DNA from: Clostridium estertheticum
GTDB taxonomy: Bacteria; Bacillota; Clostridia; Clostridiales; Clostridiaceae
Direction of reading: 5' to 3'
Assembly (NCBI RefSeq): GCF_026650985.1
Contig: NZ_CP086239.1
Coordinates: 4,738,501-4,802,500, forward strand
Length of the DNA stretch: 64,000 nucleotides
Shown: in pieces, positions 38,059 through 47,190 of the stretch
Position numbering within the stretch: position 1 is the stretch's first letter
Layout of the letters: each line of letters opens with the position of its first letter
Notes under the pieces: model-generated
Database searches by the model: none
What the model saw: the letters and a program-made list of their open reading frames with translations, nothing else
Told to the model about the DNA's origin: nothing
Made by a program: the position numbers and the translations under genes

Positions 38059-38123
38059 GGGGGACGGTTAACAATTAATGAATGTTGTTTGGGTGGATAA
38101 GTGGGGGACGGTTAACAACTAAT
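38059..38123 (+). repeat. REP pair upstream of cobT
   Basis: Two direct copies, GGGGGACGGTTAACAATTAA (38059) and GGGGGACGGTTAACAACTAA (38103), 44 bases apart. This is the same period as the array at 32.6 kb. Confidence 0.88.
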
Positions 38124-38220
38124 GAACATTATTGATGTTAATTAGTTATTTTGCTTGAAAAAGTTTTTCCTTTGGAATACTATTAGTGTAATAAACTTAG
38201 ATGAGCAGGGGGATAAACAA

Positions 38221-39309
38221 ATGGGACTTCTAAAAGAAACATTACAATGTATAGAACCGCTAAATAAGGAAGCAATGAAGAGGGCTTGGGATAGACTGGA
38301 TAGTTTATCAAAACCTATAGGAAGTCTTGGTGAACTAGAAAATATCATAGCTAAGATGGCTGGAATTACTGGAAACATACATAATAAAATCAATAAAAAG
38401 AATGTTGTTATAATGTGTGGTGATAATGGAGTTGTGGAAGAAGATGTGTCTAACTGCCCTAAAAGTGTAACTGCTACAGTAACTAATAATTTCACTAAAA
38501 AGATAACAGGCGTTTATGTGTTATCAAAATTTTCTGGAAGTGATATTACTGTCGTAGATGTAGGCATTGATGCTGATTTAAATAATCCTAAAGTTATAAA
38601 TAAAAAAATAGCATATGGTACTATGAATATGATGAAGGGTCCCGCAATGACTAGGGAACAGACAATTAAGGCTATAGAAGTTGGGATTGAAACAGTTGAT
38701 AATTTAGTTCTCGATGGTTACGATTTGATTGGAACTGGCGAAATGGGTGTAGGAAATACTGCAACAAGTGCAGCAATCTTAAGTGTTTTCTCTGGACTTG
38801 AAGTTGAAGAGTCAGTAGGTAAAGGGTCGGGAATAACAGAGGAGCAATTCATTAATAAAAAAAGAGTTATTAAAAAATCTATTGAAGTAAATAATCCGGA
38901 TAAAGATGATGTTATAGATGTTATCTCAAAAGTTGGTGGATTTGATATTGCTGGATTATGTGGTTGCTTCCTAGCGGCTGCTAAAAACAGGGTGCCTATT
39001 GTTATTGATGGTTTTATAGCATCGGCGGCAGCGCTTTGTGCTTATAAACTGAATCCATTAGTGATAGGTTATATTTTTGCATCTCACTTGTCTGCGGAAC
39101 CTGGAGCGGCTTTTATAATGAAGGAAATTGGATTAAAACCTATGCTAAATTTGAACATGAGACTAGGAGAGGGTTCAGGGTGTCCTCTGGCTTTTAATAT
39201 TATTGAGGCGGCTTTGTACACAATGGATAATATGGGGACCTTCGAAGATGCGAAGCTTGATAGTAAAAAGTATATAGATATAAGGGAGAATCCCTTAGAA
39301 ATATCGTAG
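38221..39309 (+). CDS. cobT: Nicotinate-nucleotide-dimethylbenzimidazole phosphoribosyltransferase CobT
   Basis: Activates the lower-ligand base to alpha-ribazole phosphate for cobalamin assembly. LSKPIGSLGELENI at the N-terminus, CGDNGVVEEDVS (family DHGV region) and GTGEMGVGNTATSAA are hallmarks. Its 362 residues are standard from the ATG at 38221, which follows CAGGGGG; an upstream TTG (38155) adds an unrelated extension. First of four close genes cobT-cobC-cobU-cobS that build and attach the nucleotide loop. Confidence 0.95.
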   Translation: MGLLKETLQCIEPLNKEAMKRAWDRLDSLSKPIGSLGELENIIAKMAGITGNIHNKINKKNVVIMCGDNGVVEEDVSNCPKSVTATVTNNFTKKITGVYVLSKFSGSDITVVDVGIDADLNNPKVINKKIAYGTMNMMKGPAMTREQTIKAIEVGIETVDNLVLDGYDLIGTGEMGVGNTATSAAILSVFSGLEVEESVGKGSGITEEQFINKKRVIKKSIEVNNPDKDDVIDVISKVGGFDIAGLCGCFLAAAKNRVPIVIDGFIASAAALCAYKLNPLVIGYIFASHLSAEPGAAFIMKEIGLKPMLNLNMRLGEGSGCPLAFNIIEAALYTMDNMGTFEDAKLDSKKYIDIRENPLEIS

Positions 39310-39322
39310 GGTGTGATAAAAT

Positions 39323-39910
39323 ATGAATATATATCTGTTAAGGCATGGTCAAACTGAAGAAAATAGAAAAGGCTCTTATTATGGTAATTTGGATATAAGC
39401 TTAAATGAAATAGGTGTAGCTCAAGGAAATAAGGCAAAAGATTTCTTCAGTGATATAAAATTAGATAGAGTATATGTTAGTGATAAAAAAAGAACTTTGG
39501 AAATGGCAAAATTAGCTTTGGGGTTAAAGGAAATGGAAATTATACAAGATAGCAGAATAAATGAGACTAATTTTGGGGACTTTGAAGGTAAAACTTACGA
39601 AGAAATTAAGAAGTTTTATCCTAAAGAATGTTTATGCTGGACGAATAATTGGAAAGAATTCGTACCACCTAAGGGTGAAAGTTATATCGAGTTATGCATG
39701 AGGGTTAAGAGTTTTATGGATAATATTAAAAAGTTAGATTTCGATAATATTTTAATATGTGCTCATTCGGGAGTCATAAGAGCTATATATTGTTATATTA
39801 TGGATGAAAATATTGATTTATTTTGGAAATTTGGATGTAAAAATGGGGATATAAGCATTATTAAATATGAATATGGTAATTTATATATTGATGCTATTAT
39901 GCATAACTAG
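39323..39910 (+). CDS. cobC: Alpha-ribazole phosphatase CobC (histidine phosphatase family)
   Basis: Removes phosphate from alpha-ribazole 5'-phosphate or adenosylcobalamin phosphate. The catalytic motif LRHGQTEENRKGSYYG is at the N-terminus, and the second His lies in CAHSGVIRA. Its 195 residues fit CobC. The wider phosphoglycerate-mutase-like family is diverse, but the position between cobT and cobU supports this substrate. Confidence 0.9.
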   Translation: MNIYLLRHGQTEENRKGSYYGNLDISLNEIGVAQGNKAKDFFSDIKLDRVYVSDKKRTLEMAKLALGLKEMEIIQDSRINETNFGDFEGKTYEEIKKFYPKECLCWTNNWKEFVPPKGESYIELCMRVKSFMDNIKKLDFDNILICAHSGVIRAIYCYIMDENIDLFWKFGCKNGDISIIKYEYGNLYIDAIMHN

Positions 39911-39923
39911 GAGTTGAGTTTGG

Positions 39924-40472
39924 ATGAACAAAATAATTTTAGTAACTGGTGGAAGTCGAAGTGGGAAAAGTAGTTTTGCTGAAAGTTTCTTCGAAAATAC
40001 TGATGATGTCTTATATATTGCAACTGCGATAGTTACAGATGAGGAAATGGGTGATCGGATAAAAAAGCATATAGATTCGAGAAACTCAAGATGGACAACC
40101 TATGAGGGTTTTTATGATTTGGATAAGGCTATAGAGAAATACGATATAAACAATATATTGCTTGATTGCGTTACAATTATGATAACTAACTTAATGTTTA
40201 AGGAAAAAATAGATTTTGATAAAATATCTATGGGAAAAATAGATGAATTGCTAGATGATATAAAAACTCAGTTTGAAAAGTTAATATTAAAGGCTAGGGT
40301 AGCAAATATTAATTTAGTTATGGTAACTAATGAAGTAGGTTCTGGGCTTATACCCGAGAATAAGCTTAGCAGAGTATTTAGGGATATAGCTGGGTACGTA
40401 AATCAATACATAGCGAGTCAAAGCGATGAGGTATATCTAGTTTCTTGTGGATTACCTTTAAAATTAAAATAA
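39924..40472 (+). CDS. cobU: Adenosylcobinamide kinase/guanylyltransferase CobU
   Basis: Phosphorylates adenosylcobinamide and then forms the GDP derivative. The P-loop VTGGSRSGKSSFAE is at the N-terminus, IATAIVTDEEM and the guanylylation histidine in KKHIDSRNSRW follow, and the C-terminal TNEVGSGLIPENKLSR is a CobU signature. Its 182 residues are typical. Thirteen bases after cobC. Confidence 0.95.
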   Translation: MNKIILVTGGSRSGKSSFAESFFENTDDVLYIATAIVTDEEMGDRIKKHIDSRNSRWTTYEGFYDLDKAIEKYDINNILLDCVTIMITNLMFKEKIDFDKISMGKIDELLDDIKTQFEKLILKARVANINLVMVTNEVGSGLIPENKLSRVFRDIAGYVNQYIASQSDEVYLVSCGLPLKLK

Positions 40473-40500
40473 TTATTACTATATAGGAAAGAGGTGAGCT

Positions 40501-41283
40501 TTGCGATGGCAGCTCGTCGCAAGCAATAAAATGAGAGAATATTTAAATGATTTTTTACTGTTTTTTCAGTTTTTTACGCGAATACCTATAAATAAAAGTT
40601 TAAACTGTGAGAAAGAAAATTTTAAGCGAGGATCTATATTTTTTCCTATAGTGGGATTATTTATAGGAATCGTTCAATGGATAGTTTATTATCTGTTAAT
40701 AAAAGTGTTACCAGTAAACATTACAGCAGTATTTGTAGTTATAATACCAATAATTATTACTGGAGGATTGCATGTTGATGGACTTGGCGATACATGTGAT
40801 GGCTTCTTTTCGTTAAAAGGTGATAAATACAAAATAATAGAAGTTATGAAAGATAGTTCAGTAGGGACTTACGCGACCATCGCTATAGTATCTGACATGT
40901 TAGTACGTTATGCGGCGGTGACTACTATCATACAAATTGATTTACCGCTTATATTAATTGCGGCTCCAATAATTGCAAGATTTACTGTGGTATTTATATC
41001 TTTTATAGGTAAAAATGCTAAAGAGACAGGTTCAGGTAATATATTTATTGGCAATATTGATGTTAAAAGACTAGTAATTGCAGGGGTAATAACTATTATA
41101 CTTGGAACTTTATTAATAGGAATCAAAAATAGTGTTATATTAATAATTCCAGCGTTATTTTTAAGCTTCTTATTTAATAAATTCTGTGAGAGTAAAATTA
41201 CAGGACTCACAGGTGACAGTTTGGGAGCTAATAATGAATTAGTTGAGATTTTAACAATGATTTTGTTTATAGCAATAATTTAG
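40501..41283 (+). CDS. cobS: Cobalamin 5'-phosphate synthase CobS
   Basis: Integral membrane enzyme that joins GDP-cobinamide and alpha-ribazole. FFTRIPI near the N-terminus, GGLHVDGLGDTCDGFFS (acidic metal-binding motif) and GDSLGANNELVEI near the C-terminus are conserved; several membrane helices lie between. Its 260 residues are full length. I keep the TTG at 40501, six bases after AGAGG; the internal ATG at 40531 lacks a site. It ends the cobT-C-U-S run, followed by a repeat copy. Confidence 0.93.
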   Translation: MRWQLVASNKMREYLNDFLLFFQFFTRIPINKSLNCEKENFKRGSIFFPIVGLFIGIVQWIVYYLLIKVLPVNITAVFVVIIPIIITGGLHVDGLGDTCDGFFSLKGDKYKIIEVMKDSSVGTYATIAIVSDMLVRYAAVTTIIQIDLPLILIAAPIIARFTVVFISFIGKNAKETGSGNIFIGNIDVKRLVIAGVITIILGTLLIGIKNSVILIIPALFLSFLFNKFCESKITGLTGDSLGANNELVEILTMILFIAII

Positions 41284-41294
41284 GTGGGCATAAC

Positions 41295-41315
41295 GGGGGA
41301 CGGTTAACAATTAAT
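41295..41315 (+). repeat. REP copy, left side of the transposase gene
   Basis: GGGGGACGGTTAACAATTAA in direct orientation, between cobS and the 3' end of the transposase gene. Inverted copies lie on the other side at 42507 and 42552. Confidence 0.88.
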
Positions 41316-41511
41316 TAGCTTTTATTTAGGTGTAAATTTTTTTGAATTTGCACCTTTTTACTACTAAATTAACTAACTAGTCTAGTATTTTTATTTTGTG
41401 TTTTAATAAACAGCGTATTTTCCAAGCTTGTCCAATGTTAACCCAAATAAATATAGTTAATTATTATTCTGAAATTTTTATAAATTTCTTTAATATGAGA
41501 ATTAATAAAAA

Positions 41512-42423
41512 TTAAGCATAGCATTTAATAAAATCATTAATAATATTTTCATATTTTTCTTCTGTCCCAATTAAATCTATACCAATAGTGCTTAATCTAG
41601 ATATTCTAGCTTGCGTGATATTTCCAAGCGTGTTAGATATGTCTTTTGTTTTAAAATTACACAGACTTCTCATTAAAACAACAGCTAAAGCTTTTGCATG
41701 TACAAATTTTCTACTGTACTTCGTATTAAGATGAATCTTTGATATATTCATTTTTGATGATATAAATTCTAATATATCTTCTGACTTAAAGTTTCGTATC
41801 AGAATAGTTCTTTCGCTATTATAATCTGTTTCTTCATTTTCAAATTCCAGTTCCTGTTCTAATTTTTCTTCATTACATCTAAAGAGAAGGTCATAGTAAT
41901 TTTTCCTTGCACTTTTAAGGGTATTGCCAAAGAGACTCATAACAAATACATTATCAACTAGATTAAAGGAATCAGGTGTTTTTCCTAAAAATATTGATAG
42001 ACTAGAAAAAAGGTATTTTTCAGGAGAATCTTTATATTCTACTATGGCAGTAGGATTATTGTGAATGTAAAGAGACAATGTCCTTAAATATTTATCATTA
42101 TTAACTATTTTACTCTTAAATCTATCTTTAAAAAGGTGTCCTTCCCTTTTATATTTTCTATTAAAGTACATTGCATAAGAAAAATTTATACCATGCATTA
42201 TTTTTGATATATCACAGCCATTAGCATCAATCATTAAATGGGCGTGGTTATCCATAAGACAGTACCCATAAAGCTTAAAATTATGGAGAGTTTTATACTT
42301 CTTTATAAGTAATAAATACCGCTTCTTGTCTTCATCGTCTTTGAATAAAGTTACTTCGCTTATACTTTTGCACATGATATGAAATATCGACTCATCTGTT
42401 TTTACTCTTGCTGTTCTTGGCAC
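41512..42423 (-). CDS. REP-associated tyrosine transposase (Y1 HUH family, RAYT)
   Basis: A 303-residue single-strand DNA transposase. The HUH pair is His60-x-His62 in YCLMDNHAHLM; GHLFKDRFKSK and the tyrosine region KYLRTLSLYIHNNP (catalytic Tyr112 or Tyr119) follow. The C-terminal ~110 residues form a helical domain with a DnaA-C-like helix-turn-helix look. The GTG at 42423 follows GAGGAGAGGTG and gives the typical PRTAR N-terminus. It is flanked by repeats of the GGGGACGGTTAAC type, facing each other across the gene. It looks intact and could be the enzyme that spreads those repeats. Confidence 0.9.
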   Translation of the reverse strand: MPRTARVKTDESIFHIMCKSISEVTLFKDDEDKKRYLLLIKKYKTLHNFKLYGYCLMDNHAHLMIDANGCDISKIMHGINFSYAMYFNRKYKREGHLFKDRFKSKIVNNDKYLRTLSLYIHNNPTAIVEYKDSPEKYLFSSLSIFLGKTPDSFNLVDNVFVMSLFGNTLKSARKNYYDLLFRCNEEKLEQELEFENEETDYNSERTILIRNFKSEDILEFISSKMNISKIHLNTKYSRKFVHAKALAVVLMRSLCNFKTKDISNTLGNITQARISRLSTIGIDLIGTEEKYENIINDFIKCYA

Positions 42424-42506
42424 AAAAATCACCTCTCCTCATAAAGTATTATTTTAATTGTTTCCCATGGAGTATAATGCTATTCATTTTTTTTAGGTTA
42501 ATGTTC

Positions 42507-42571
42507 ATTAGTTGTTAACCGTCCCCACCTTAGATGTTATCTAAAACAGCAAATAGTTGTTAACCGTCCCT
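42507..42571 (-). repeat. REP pair, right side of the transposase gene
   Basis: Two inverted-orientation copies, ATTAGTTGTTAACCGTCCCC (42507-42526) and AATAGTTGTTAACCGTCCCT (42552-42571), again 45 bases apart. They lie between the transposase start and the cobalamin riboswitch. Confidence 0.88.
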
Positions 42572-42678
42572 CACCTACCTCCCTTGGGACTAAAGAAAAT
42601 CATTCAACCCTTAAGTTTTACAATGATATTGACACCAACACTTAATTATAATAAACTAATAGTACAATAGAATATAAT

Positions 42679-42785
42679 TTTAGGTGCCTAGAGTATTAGG
42701 TGAAAAGGGAATGTGGTTTAAATCCGCAGCAGCCCCCGCTACTGTAATTGAGAAATCAAAAGCCAGGAGACCTGCCTAAATGATG
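42679..42785 (+). promoter_or_regulatory. Cobalamin riboswitch (class I)
   Basis: Core elements in order: TAGGTGCC, AAAAGGGAATGTGG, AATCCGCAGCAGCCCCCGC, TACTGTAA, and AAGCCAGGAGACCTGCCT, which contains the B12 box. A terminator hairpin follows at 42847-42889, before cbiK. A TTGACA about 45 bases upstream is a possible -35. It should shut off the cbiK-cobD-cbiA-cbiC-cbiD run when adenosylcobalamin is abundant. Confidence 0.95.
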
Positions 42786-42846
42786 TTAACAAAGCTTTCG
42801 GAGGGAAAGAACTTTTTAATGCAGTTAATTTTATTACGAATTAATT

Positions 42847-42889
42847 AAAAAGTAGTCGCTATCTTAAGTGAACTACTTTTTGTTTTTTT
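42847..42889 (+). terminator. Cobalamin riboswitch terminator
   Basis: AAAAAGTAGT (42847-42856) pairs with ACTACTTTTT (42872-42881), followed by TGTTTTTTT. It lies between the aptamer and cbiK. Confidence 0.85.
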
Positions 42890-42955
42890 GAAAAGATATT
42901 AGGAGCAAGCAGAGTTCAAAATTCCGAAAAATACATGATAAGGTGGAAGAAAACA

Positions 42956-43789
42956 ATGAAGAAAGCAATTTTAGTTGTAAGTTTTGGAACAACATATGAA
43001 GACACAAGAAAAGTAACTATTGATGTAATAGAAAATAAAATAAAAAATACCTTTGAAGATTATGATATAAGAAGAGCGTTTACTTCGCATGTTATTCTTA
43101 AGGTTCTTAAAAATAGAGATAATATTTATATAGATACACCAGAGGAAGCTTTGGAAAAACTGAGAAATGAAGGTTATAATGAGGTAATTGTTCAGCCTTT
43201 GCATGTTATTCCGGGAGCAGAATTTGATTATGTAAATAATGTAGTTAACAAATATAAAGAATGTAATGCATTTGACAACATTTTGGTAGGAAGGCCTCTT
43301 ATATGTTTTAAGGGAGAAGAAGATGGCGTACCAGATGACTACACGATAATGGTGGATGTTTTATCAAAGCAATTACCAAAAGATGACACAGTAATCTTAA
43401 TGGGGCATGGTACAAACCATATTGCGAATGCAGTATATTGTTGCTTCGAAAGTGTTCTAAGGGACAGAGGGTTTAAAAACGTTCATGTAGCAACAGTAGA
43501 GGGGTATCCAACTTTGGATAGAGTAATACCAAATGTTATAGATCAGGGAACTAAAGAAGTTATTCTGATGCCGCTGCTTTTAGTTGCAGGAGATCATGTT
43601 AAAAATGATATGGTTGGGGAAAAGGAAGAGTCATGGAAAAATATTTTAGAAGCAGAGGGCTTTAAAGTAAGGATATATCTACATGGACTTGGAGAAAATA
43701 TTGGCGTTCAAGATATTTATATACAACATATTAATGATGTAATTAATGAAAAATTTAAAAATGTAGGAAAAACACATAAAGGTATTTAA
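42956..43789 (+). CDS. cbiK: Sirohydrochlorin cobaltochelatase CbiK
   Basis: Inserts cobalt into sirohydrochlorin, the entry step of the cobalt-early pathway. AILVVSFGTTYEDTR is the family N-terminus, and the metal histidine lies in LMGHGTNHIANAVY, with QPLHVIPGAEFD before it. From the ATG at 42956, behind AAGGTGG, it has 277 residues; an upstream in-frame ATG adds seven non-conserved residues. First gene after the cobalamin riboswitch. CbiK can also act on iron, so it may serve siroheme too. Confidence 0.94.
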   Translation: MKKAILVVSFGTTYEDTRKVTIDVIENKIKNTFEDYDIRRAFTSHVILKVLKNRDNIYIDTPEEALEKLRNEGYNEVIVQPLHVIPGAEFDYVNNVVNKYKECNAFDNILVGRPLICFKGEEDGVPDDYTIMVDVLSKQLPKDDTVILMGHGTNHIANAVYCCFESVLRDRGFKNVHVATVEGYPTLDRVIPNVIDQGTKEVILMPLLLVAGDHVKNDMVGEKEESWKNILEAEGFKVRIYLHGLGENIGVQDIYIQHINDVINEKFKNVGKTHKGI

Positions 43790-43857
43790 AAGCATTCGTG
43801 GCTACTTGTAGATGAAAGTATAAAGTACAGGGCGAGCCCAAAGAAAGGAAGGTATTT

Positions 43858-44946
43858 ATGGTACATGGTGGAGATATTTATACTAATGGATTACTTGAGG
43901 GACGAGAACTAATAGATTATAGTTCTAATATAAATCCACTTGGCGTTCCTAAAAGTTTTACTGACAATATTAGTTTTGCTGTAGATGCATTAACTAGGTA
44001 TCCAGATATTCAATATAGGAATGTATTAAAGGCACTCGGCAAATATATTAGTTGCCCAGAGGAGTATTTTGTTTTAGGAAATGGAGCCGCTGAAATAATT
44101 GATTTAGTTATATCTTGCCTTAGAAGTGTACTAATTGTAGTACCTTCCTTTGTGGAGTATGAAATTGACGCTAAAAAGTGGGCTTGTAATATAGAATATT
44201 CTCACTTGAAAGAGAATTTTAATGGGACTGTTTTGCTAAAGCATAAATATGCGCAGCTCTCTTATGATTATGAGGATATCCTTAATAAATTACGGAATGT
44301 AGAAGGGGTAATTCTAGCTAATCCTAACAATCCTAATGGTAATATCATTGATAAAGCTAAGTTCCAAAAGATCCTTGATTATTGTGAGAGTAATAACAAA
44401 GTCATAATAATAGATGAGGCTTTTATAGAATTTACGGGGGATGATTTGCACAGTTTTGCGAAGAGTCTTAAAACATATAAATGCTTATTTATAATAAGGG
44501 CCTTAACCAAATTTTTCGCAATGCCAGGCATAAGATTTGGGTATGGAGTGAGTAGTGATGCTAAATTAATAAAAAGAATTAAAGATAAGCAAAACCCTTG
44601 GAATATAAACTGTTTTGCAGAAGTTGCAGCAATTAATGTGCTAAAGGATGTTGAGTATATTGAAAAAAGCAAACAATGGATAAGAGATGAAAGACCTATT
44701 TTCTTAAAAGCGTTAAATAGTATCTCATTTATAGATAAGGTCTTTTTAACCTATGGTAATTTTGTATTATGTAAATTAAAAGAAGTAGATGCAGATGGGT
44801 TTTATAAACTATGTTTAGATCAAGGTTTTGTTATAAGAAAAGCAGACAATTTTAGGGGATTGGACAAACAGTTTATAAGGCTAGCTATTAAGGATAATGT
44901 CAGAAATGAAAAATTGATTCGTTGTTTAAAAAAATTAGAACTTTAG
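43858..44946 (+). CDS. cobD: L-threonine-O-3-phosphate decarboxylase CobD
   Basis: PLP enzyme of the HisC-like fold that makes (R)-1-amino-2-propanol phosphate, the linker attached by CbiB. VHGGDIYTNGL and DYSSNINPLGVP open the protein; NPNNPNG, IIDEAFIEF and the Schiff-base lysine in RALTKFFAMPGIRFGYG follow. Its 362 residues are typical. AAAGGAAGG precedes the ATG. HisC would lack this N-terminal HGG sequence, so the CobD call is favoured. Confidence 0.93.
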   Translation: MVHGGDIYTNGLLEGRELIDYSSNINPLGVPKSFTDNISFAVDALTRYPDIQYRNVLKALGKYISCPEEYFVLGNGAAEIIDLVISCLRSVLIVVPSFVEYEIDAKKWACNIEYSHLKENFNGTVLLKHKYAQLSYDYEDILNKLRNVEGVILANPNNPNGNIIDKAKFQKILDYCESNNKVIIIDEAFIEFTGDDLHSFAKSLKTYKCLFIIRALTKFFAMPGIRFGYGVSSDAKLIKRIKDKQNPWNINCFAEVAAINVLKDVEYIEKSKQWIRDERPIFLKALNSISFIDKVFLTYGNFVLCKLKEVDADGFYKLCLDQGFVIRKADNFRGLDKQFIRLAIKDNVRNEKLIRCLKKLEL

Positions 44947-44955
44947 GCTAAACTT

Positions 44956-45022
44956 GAGGGACGGTTAACAACTAATTGAACTTAAGGATGAGTCAAAACT
45001 TGAGGGGCAGTTAACAACTAAT
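44956..45022 (+). repeat. REP pair between cobD and cbiA
   Basis: GAGGGACGGTTAACAACTAA at 44956 and GGGGCAGTTAACAACTAAT at 45004, direct orientation, 48 bases apart. Confidence 0.88.
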
Positions 45023-45061
45023 TTACTTTAAGGGCCAGTCCATAAAAGGATGTGAGTGTAA

Positions 45062-46387
45062 ATGAAGAGTATAGTTATAGCGTCAAATGCAAGTGGTGGT
45101 GGTAAAACTACAGTAACTCTTGGAATTATGAAAGCTTTAAAAAATAGGGACTTCAAGGTGCAGGGTTATAAAGTAGGGCCTGATTATATAGACTCGGCTT
45201 TTCATTCAAAGATAACGGGACAAGATTCAAGAAATCTGGATTTATATCTTATGGGAGAGGCCGGAGTTAAGGCTAGCTTTTCTAGAGGCCGCGGTGATTT
45301 AGGGGTAGTTGAAGGCGTAATGGGATTATATGATGGCAAAGGCATAGATACAGCATATTCTACATATCATGTGTCTAAGGTTTTAGATTTACCGATTATA
45401 CTTGTACTGTCTCCAAAAGCTCAGGTAGCAACCTTTTGTGCAGAAATAAATGGAATAGTTAATTTTAAAGATGCGAATATACGTGGCATAATATTAAATA
45501 ACATAACAGAGAGTTACTATAATTTGCTTAAATCGGCAATTGATAAAAATTGTAAAATAAAAGTTTTAGGTTATCTTCCTAAAGATGAGAGATTATCTTT
45601 GAAAAGTAGGCATTTAGGGTTAATTCAAAGTAGTGAAATAGAGGATCTTGAGGAAAAAATTGAAGTTTGTGCCAAATTATTAGAAAAACATTTGGATATG
45701 AATCTATTATTAGAACAATTTAATGAAAGTAAGAAATATATAGATGATTTTCATGTTGAAAATAATGAAAAAAGAATAGCTGTAGCCTACGATAAAGCTT
45801 TTAGTTTTTATTATAAAGAAAATTTAGAGCTTCTAGAGGAATTGGGAGAAGTTATATACTTTAGTCCACTTATTGATAATGAACTACCGAGCAATATTGA
45901 TTTTCTTTATTTAGGTGGGGGGTACCCTGAGGTATTTATAAAGGAGTTATCTGAAAATACATCTATGCTTTACAGTATTAAAAAGGCTCTAGATGGTGGA
46001 CTACACTGTTACGCTGAATGTGGGGGATTAATGTACCTTACTTTAGGGGAAAAGAATCTAGGCGAAGAACAAATAACACATAAAACTGTTGGCTTTTTTG
46101 ATGGGTATTATTCCTTAACCACGAAACTTCAGAATTTTGGATATGCAAAGATTAAGGTAGAGGTAGAAAATACTATTTTGCCAAAAGATATGAGTATAAA
46201 CTGCCATGAGTTTCATAAATCATTTGTTGATTTACAAGAAGAAAAAATATTTAAACTTTCTAAAGACGTTTATGACAGGAGCGAAAAAAATTGGTCATGT
46301 GGCTATATTAAAAAAAACACTATAGCGGTATATGGACATGTGCACTTTTTTGGAAACTTATTATGGTTTGAAAATTTTTTTAAATAG
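45062..46387 (+). CDS. cbiA: Cobyrinate a,c-diamide synthase CbiA
   Basis: Amidates the a and c side chains of cobyrinic acid using ATP and glutamine. The P-loop ASGGGKTTVTLGI is at the N-terminus, GYKVGPDYIDSAFHS and VVEGVMGLYDG follow, and the C-terminal class-I glutamine amidotransferase domain has its cysteine in CYAECGGLMYL. Its 441 residues are standard. A weak GGATGTGAG site precedes the ATG; the repeat pair lies just upstream. Confidence 0.95.
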   Translation: MKSIVIASNASGGGKTTVTLGIMKALKNRDFKVQGYKVGPDYIDSAFHSKITGQDSRNLDLYLMGEAGVKASFSRGRGDLGVVEGVMGLYDGKGIDTAYSTYHVSKVLDLPIILVLSPKAQVATFCAEINGIVNFKDANIRGIILNNITESYYNLLKSAIDKNCKIKVLGYLPKDERLSLKSRHLGLIQSSEIEDLEEKIEVCAKLLEKHLDMNLLLEQFNESKKYIDDFHVENNEKRIAVAYDKAFSFYYKENLELLEELGEVIYFSPLIDNELPSNIDFLYLGGGYPEVFIKELSENTSMLYSIKKALDGGLHCYAECGGLMYLTLGEKNLGEEQITHKTVGFFDGYYSLTTKLQNFGYAKIKVEVENTILPKDMSINCHEFHKSFVDLQEEKIFKLSKDVYDRSEKNWSCGYIKKNTIAVYGHVHFFGNLLWFENFFK

Positions 46388-46400
46388 GTGGATTAAGTCG

Positions 46401-46466
46401 ATTAGTTGTTAACCGTCCCCCAACTTTAGCCCAACTTTTGGGTCAATTAATTGTTAACCGTCCCCA
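46401..46466 (-). repeat. REP pair between cbiA and cbiC
   Basis: ATTAGTTGTTAACCGTCCCC at 46401 and AATTAATTGTTAACCGTCCC at 46446, both inverted relative to the pair before cbiA, so cbiA is bracketed by facing repeats. Confidence 0.88.
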
Positions 46467-46496
46467 TCTGATTCTAAAACAAAAGGAGATTAAAAT

Positions 46497-47123
46497 ATGG
46501 ATTACATAAAAATTCCTATGGACATAGAAAAGAGAAGTTTTGAAATTATTGGACAAGAAATGGGAGAACATGAATATTCCCCTAGAGAACTTTCAATAAT
46601 TAAAAGAGTAATACATACTACGGCAGATTTTGATTATAGAAATATATTATATATTCGAGATGGAGCAATAGACGCAGCTGTAGAGTTACTTAAAAAAGGA
46701 GTAACTATATATACTGATACAAAAATGGCGTTAGCAGGTATAAACAAAAAAGCTCTTAAAGATTTGAATTGCAATGCCTTATGTTTTGTTAGTGATGAAA
46801 AGGTTGCTGAAATTGCTAAAGCACGTCACATTACACGTTCTATGGCAGCGGTTGAGAAAGCGGTAGAAGATGGTGTTGAGTTCTTTATTTTTGGTAATGC
46901 ACCTACAGCTTTATTTAGATTAAAGGAATTAATTGAGGAAGGAAAATGTAATGCTAAATTTATAATAGCGACACCTATTGGTTTTGTGGGAGCTGCAGAA
47001 TCTAAAATAGAAATTGAAAAATTGGACATCCCAATGATTGTTGTCAGGGGAAGAAAAGGTGGAAGCACTGTGGCTGCATCTATATTAAATGCATTAATGT
47101 ATATGATAGTGGATAGAAGTTAG
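46497..47123 (+). CDS. cbiC: Cobalt-precorrin-8 methylmutase CbiC
   Basis: Moves the C11 methyl group to C12, giving cobyrinic acid. The catalytic His lies in RVIHTTADFDY near residue 42; TDTKMALAGI and the ATPIGFVGAAESK loop are conserved. Its 208 residues are typical. AAAGGAG precedes the ATG. Confidence 0.95.
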   Translation: MDYIKIPMDIEKRSFEIIGQEMGEHEYSPRELSIIKRVIHTTADFDYRNILYIRDGAIDAAVELLKKGVTIYTDTKMALAGINKKALKDLNCNALCFVSDEKVAEIAKARHITRSMAAVEKAVEDGVEFFIFGNAPTALFRLKELIEEGKCNAKFIIATPIGFVGAAESKIEIEKLDIPMIVVRGRKGGSTVAASILNALMYMIVDRS

Positions 47124-47190
47124 CACGTAGCTTAAAACTTTGTTTATAAAATTATATACTATTACAATAATAGGGGAGATGAGATATAAC

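Noticed and set aside
41295-42571. Composite transposon carrying cargo
   Set aside because: Only the transposase gene lies between the facing repeats, and no target duplication is visible; a solitary RAYT with its REPs fits better.
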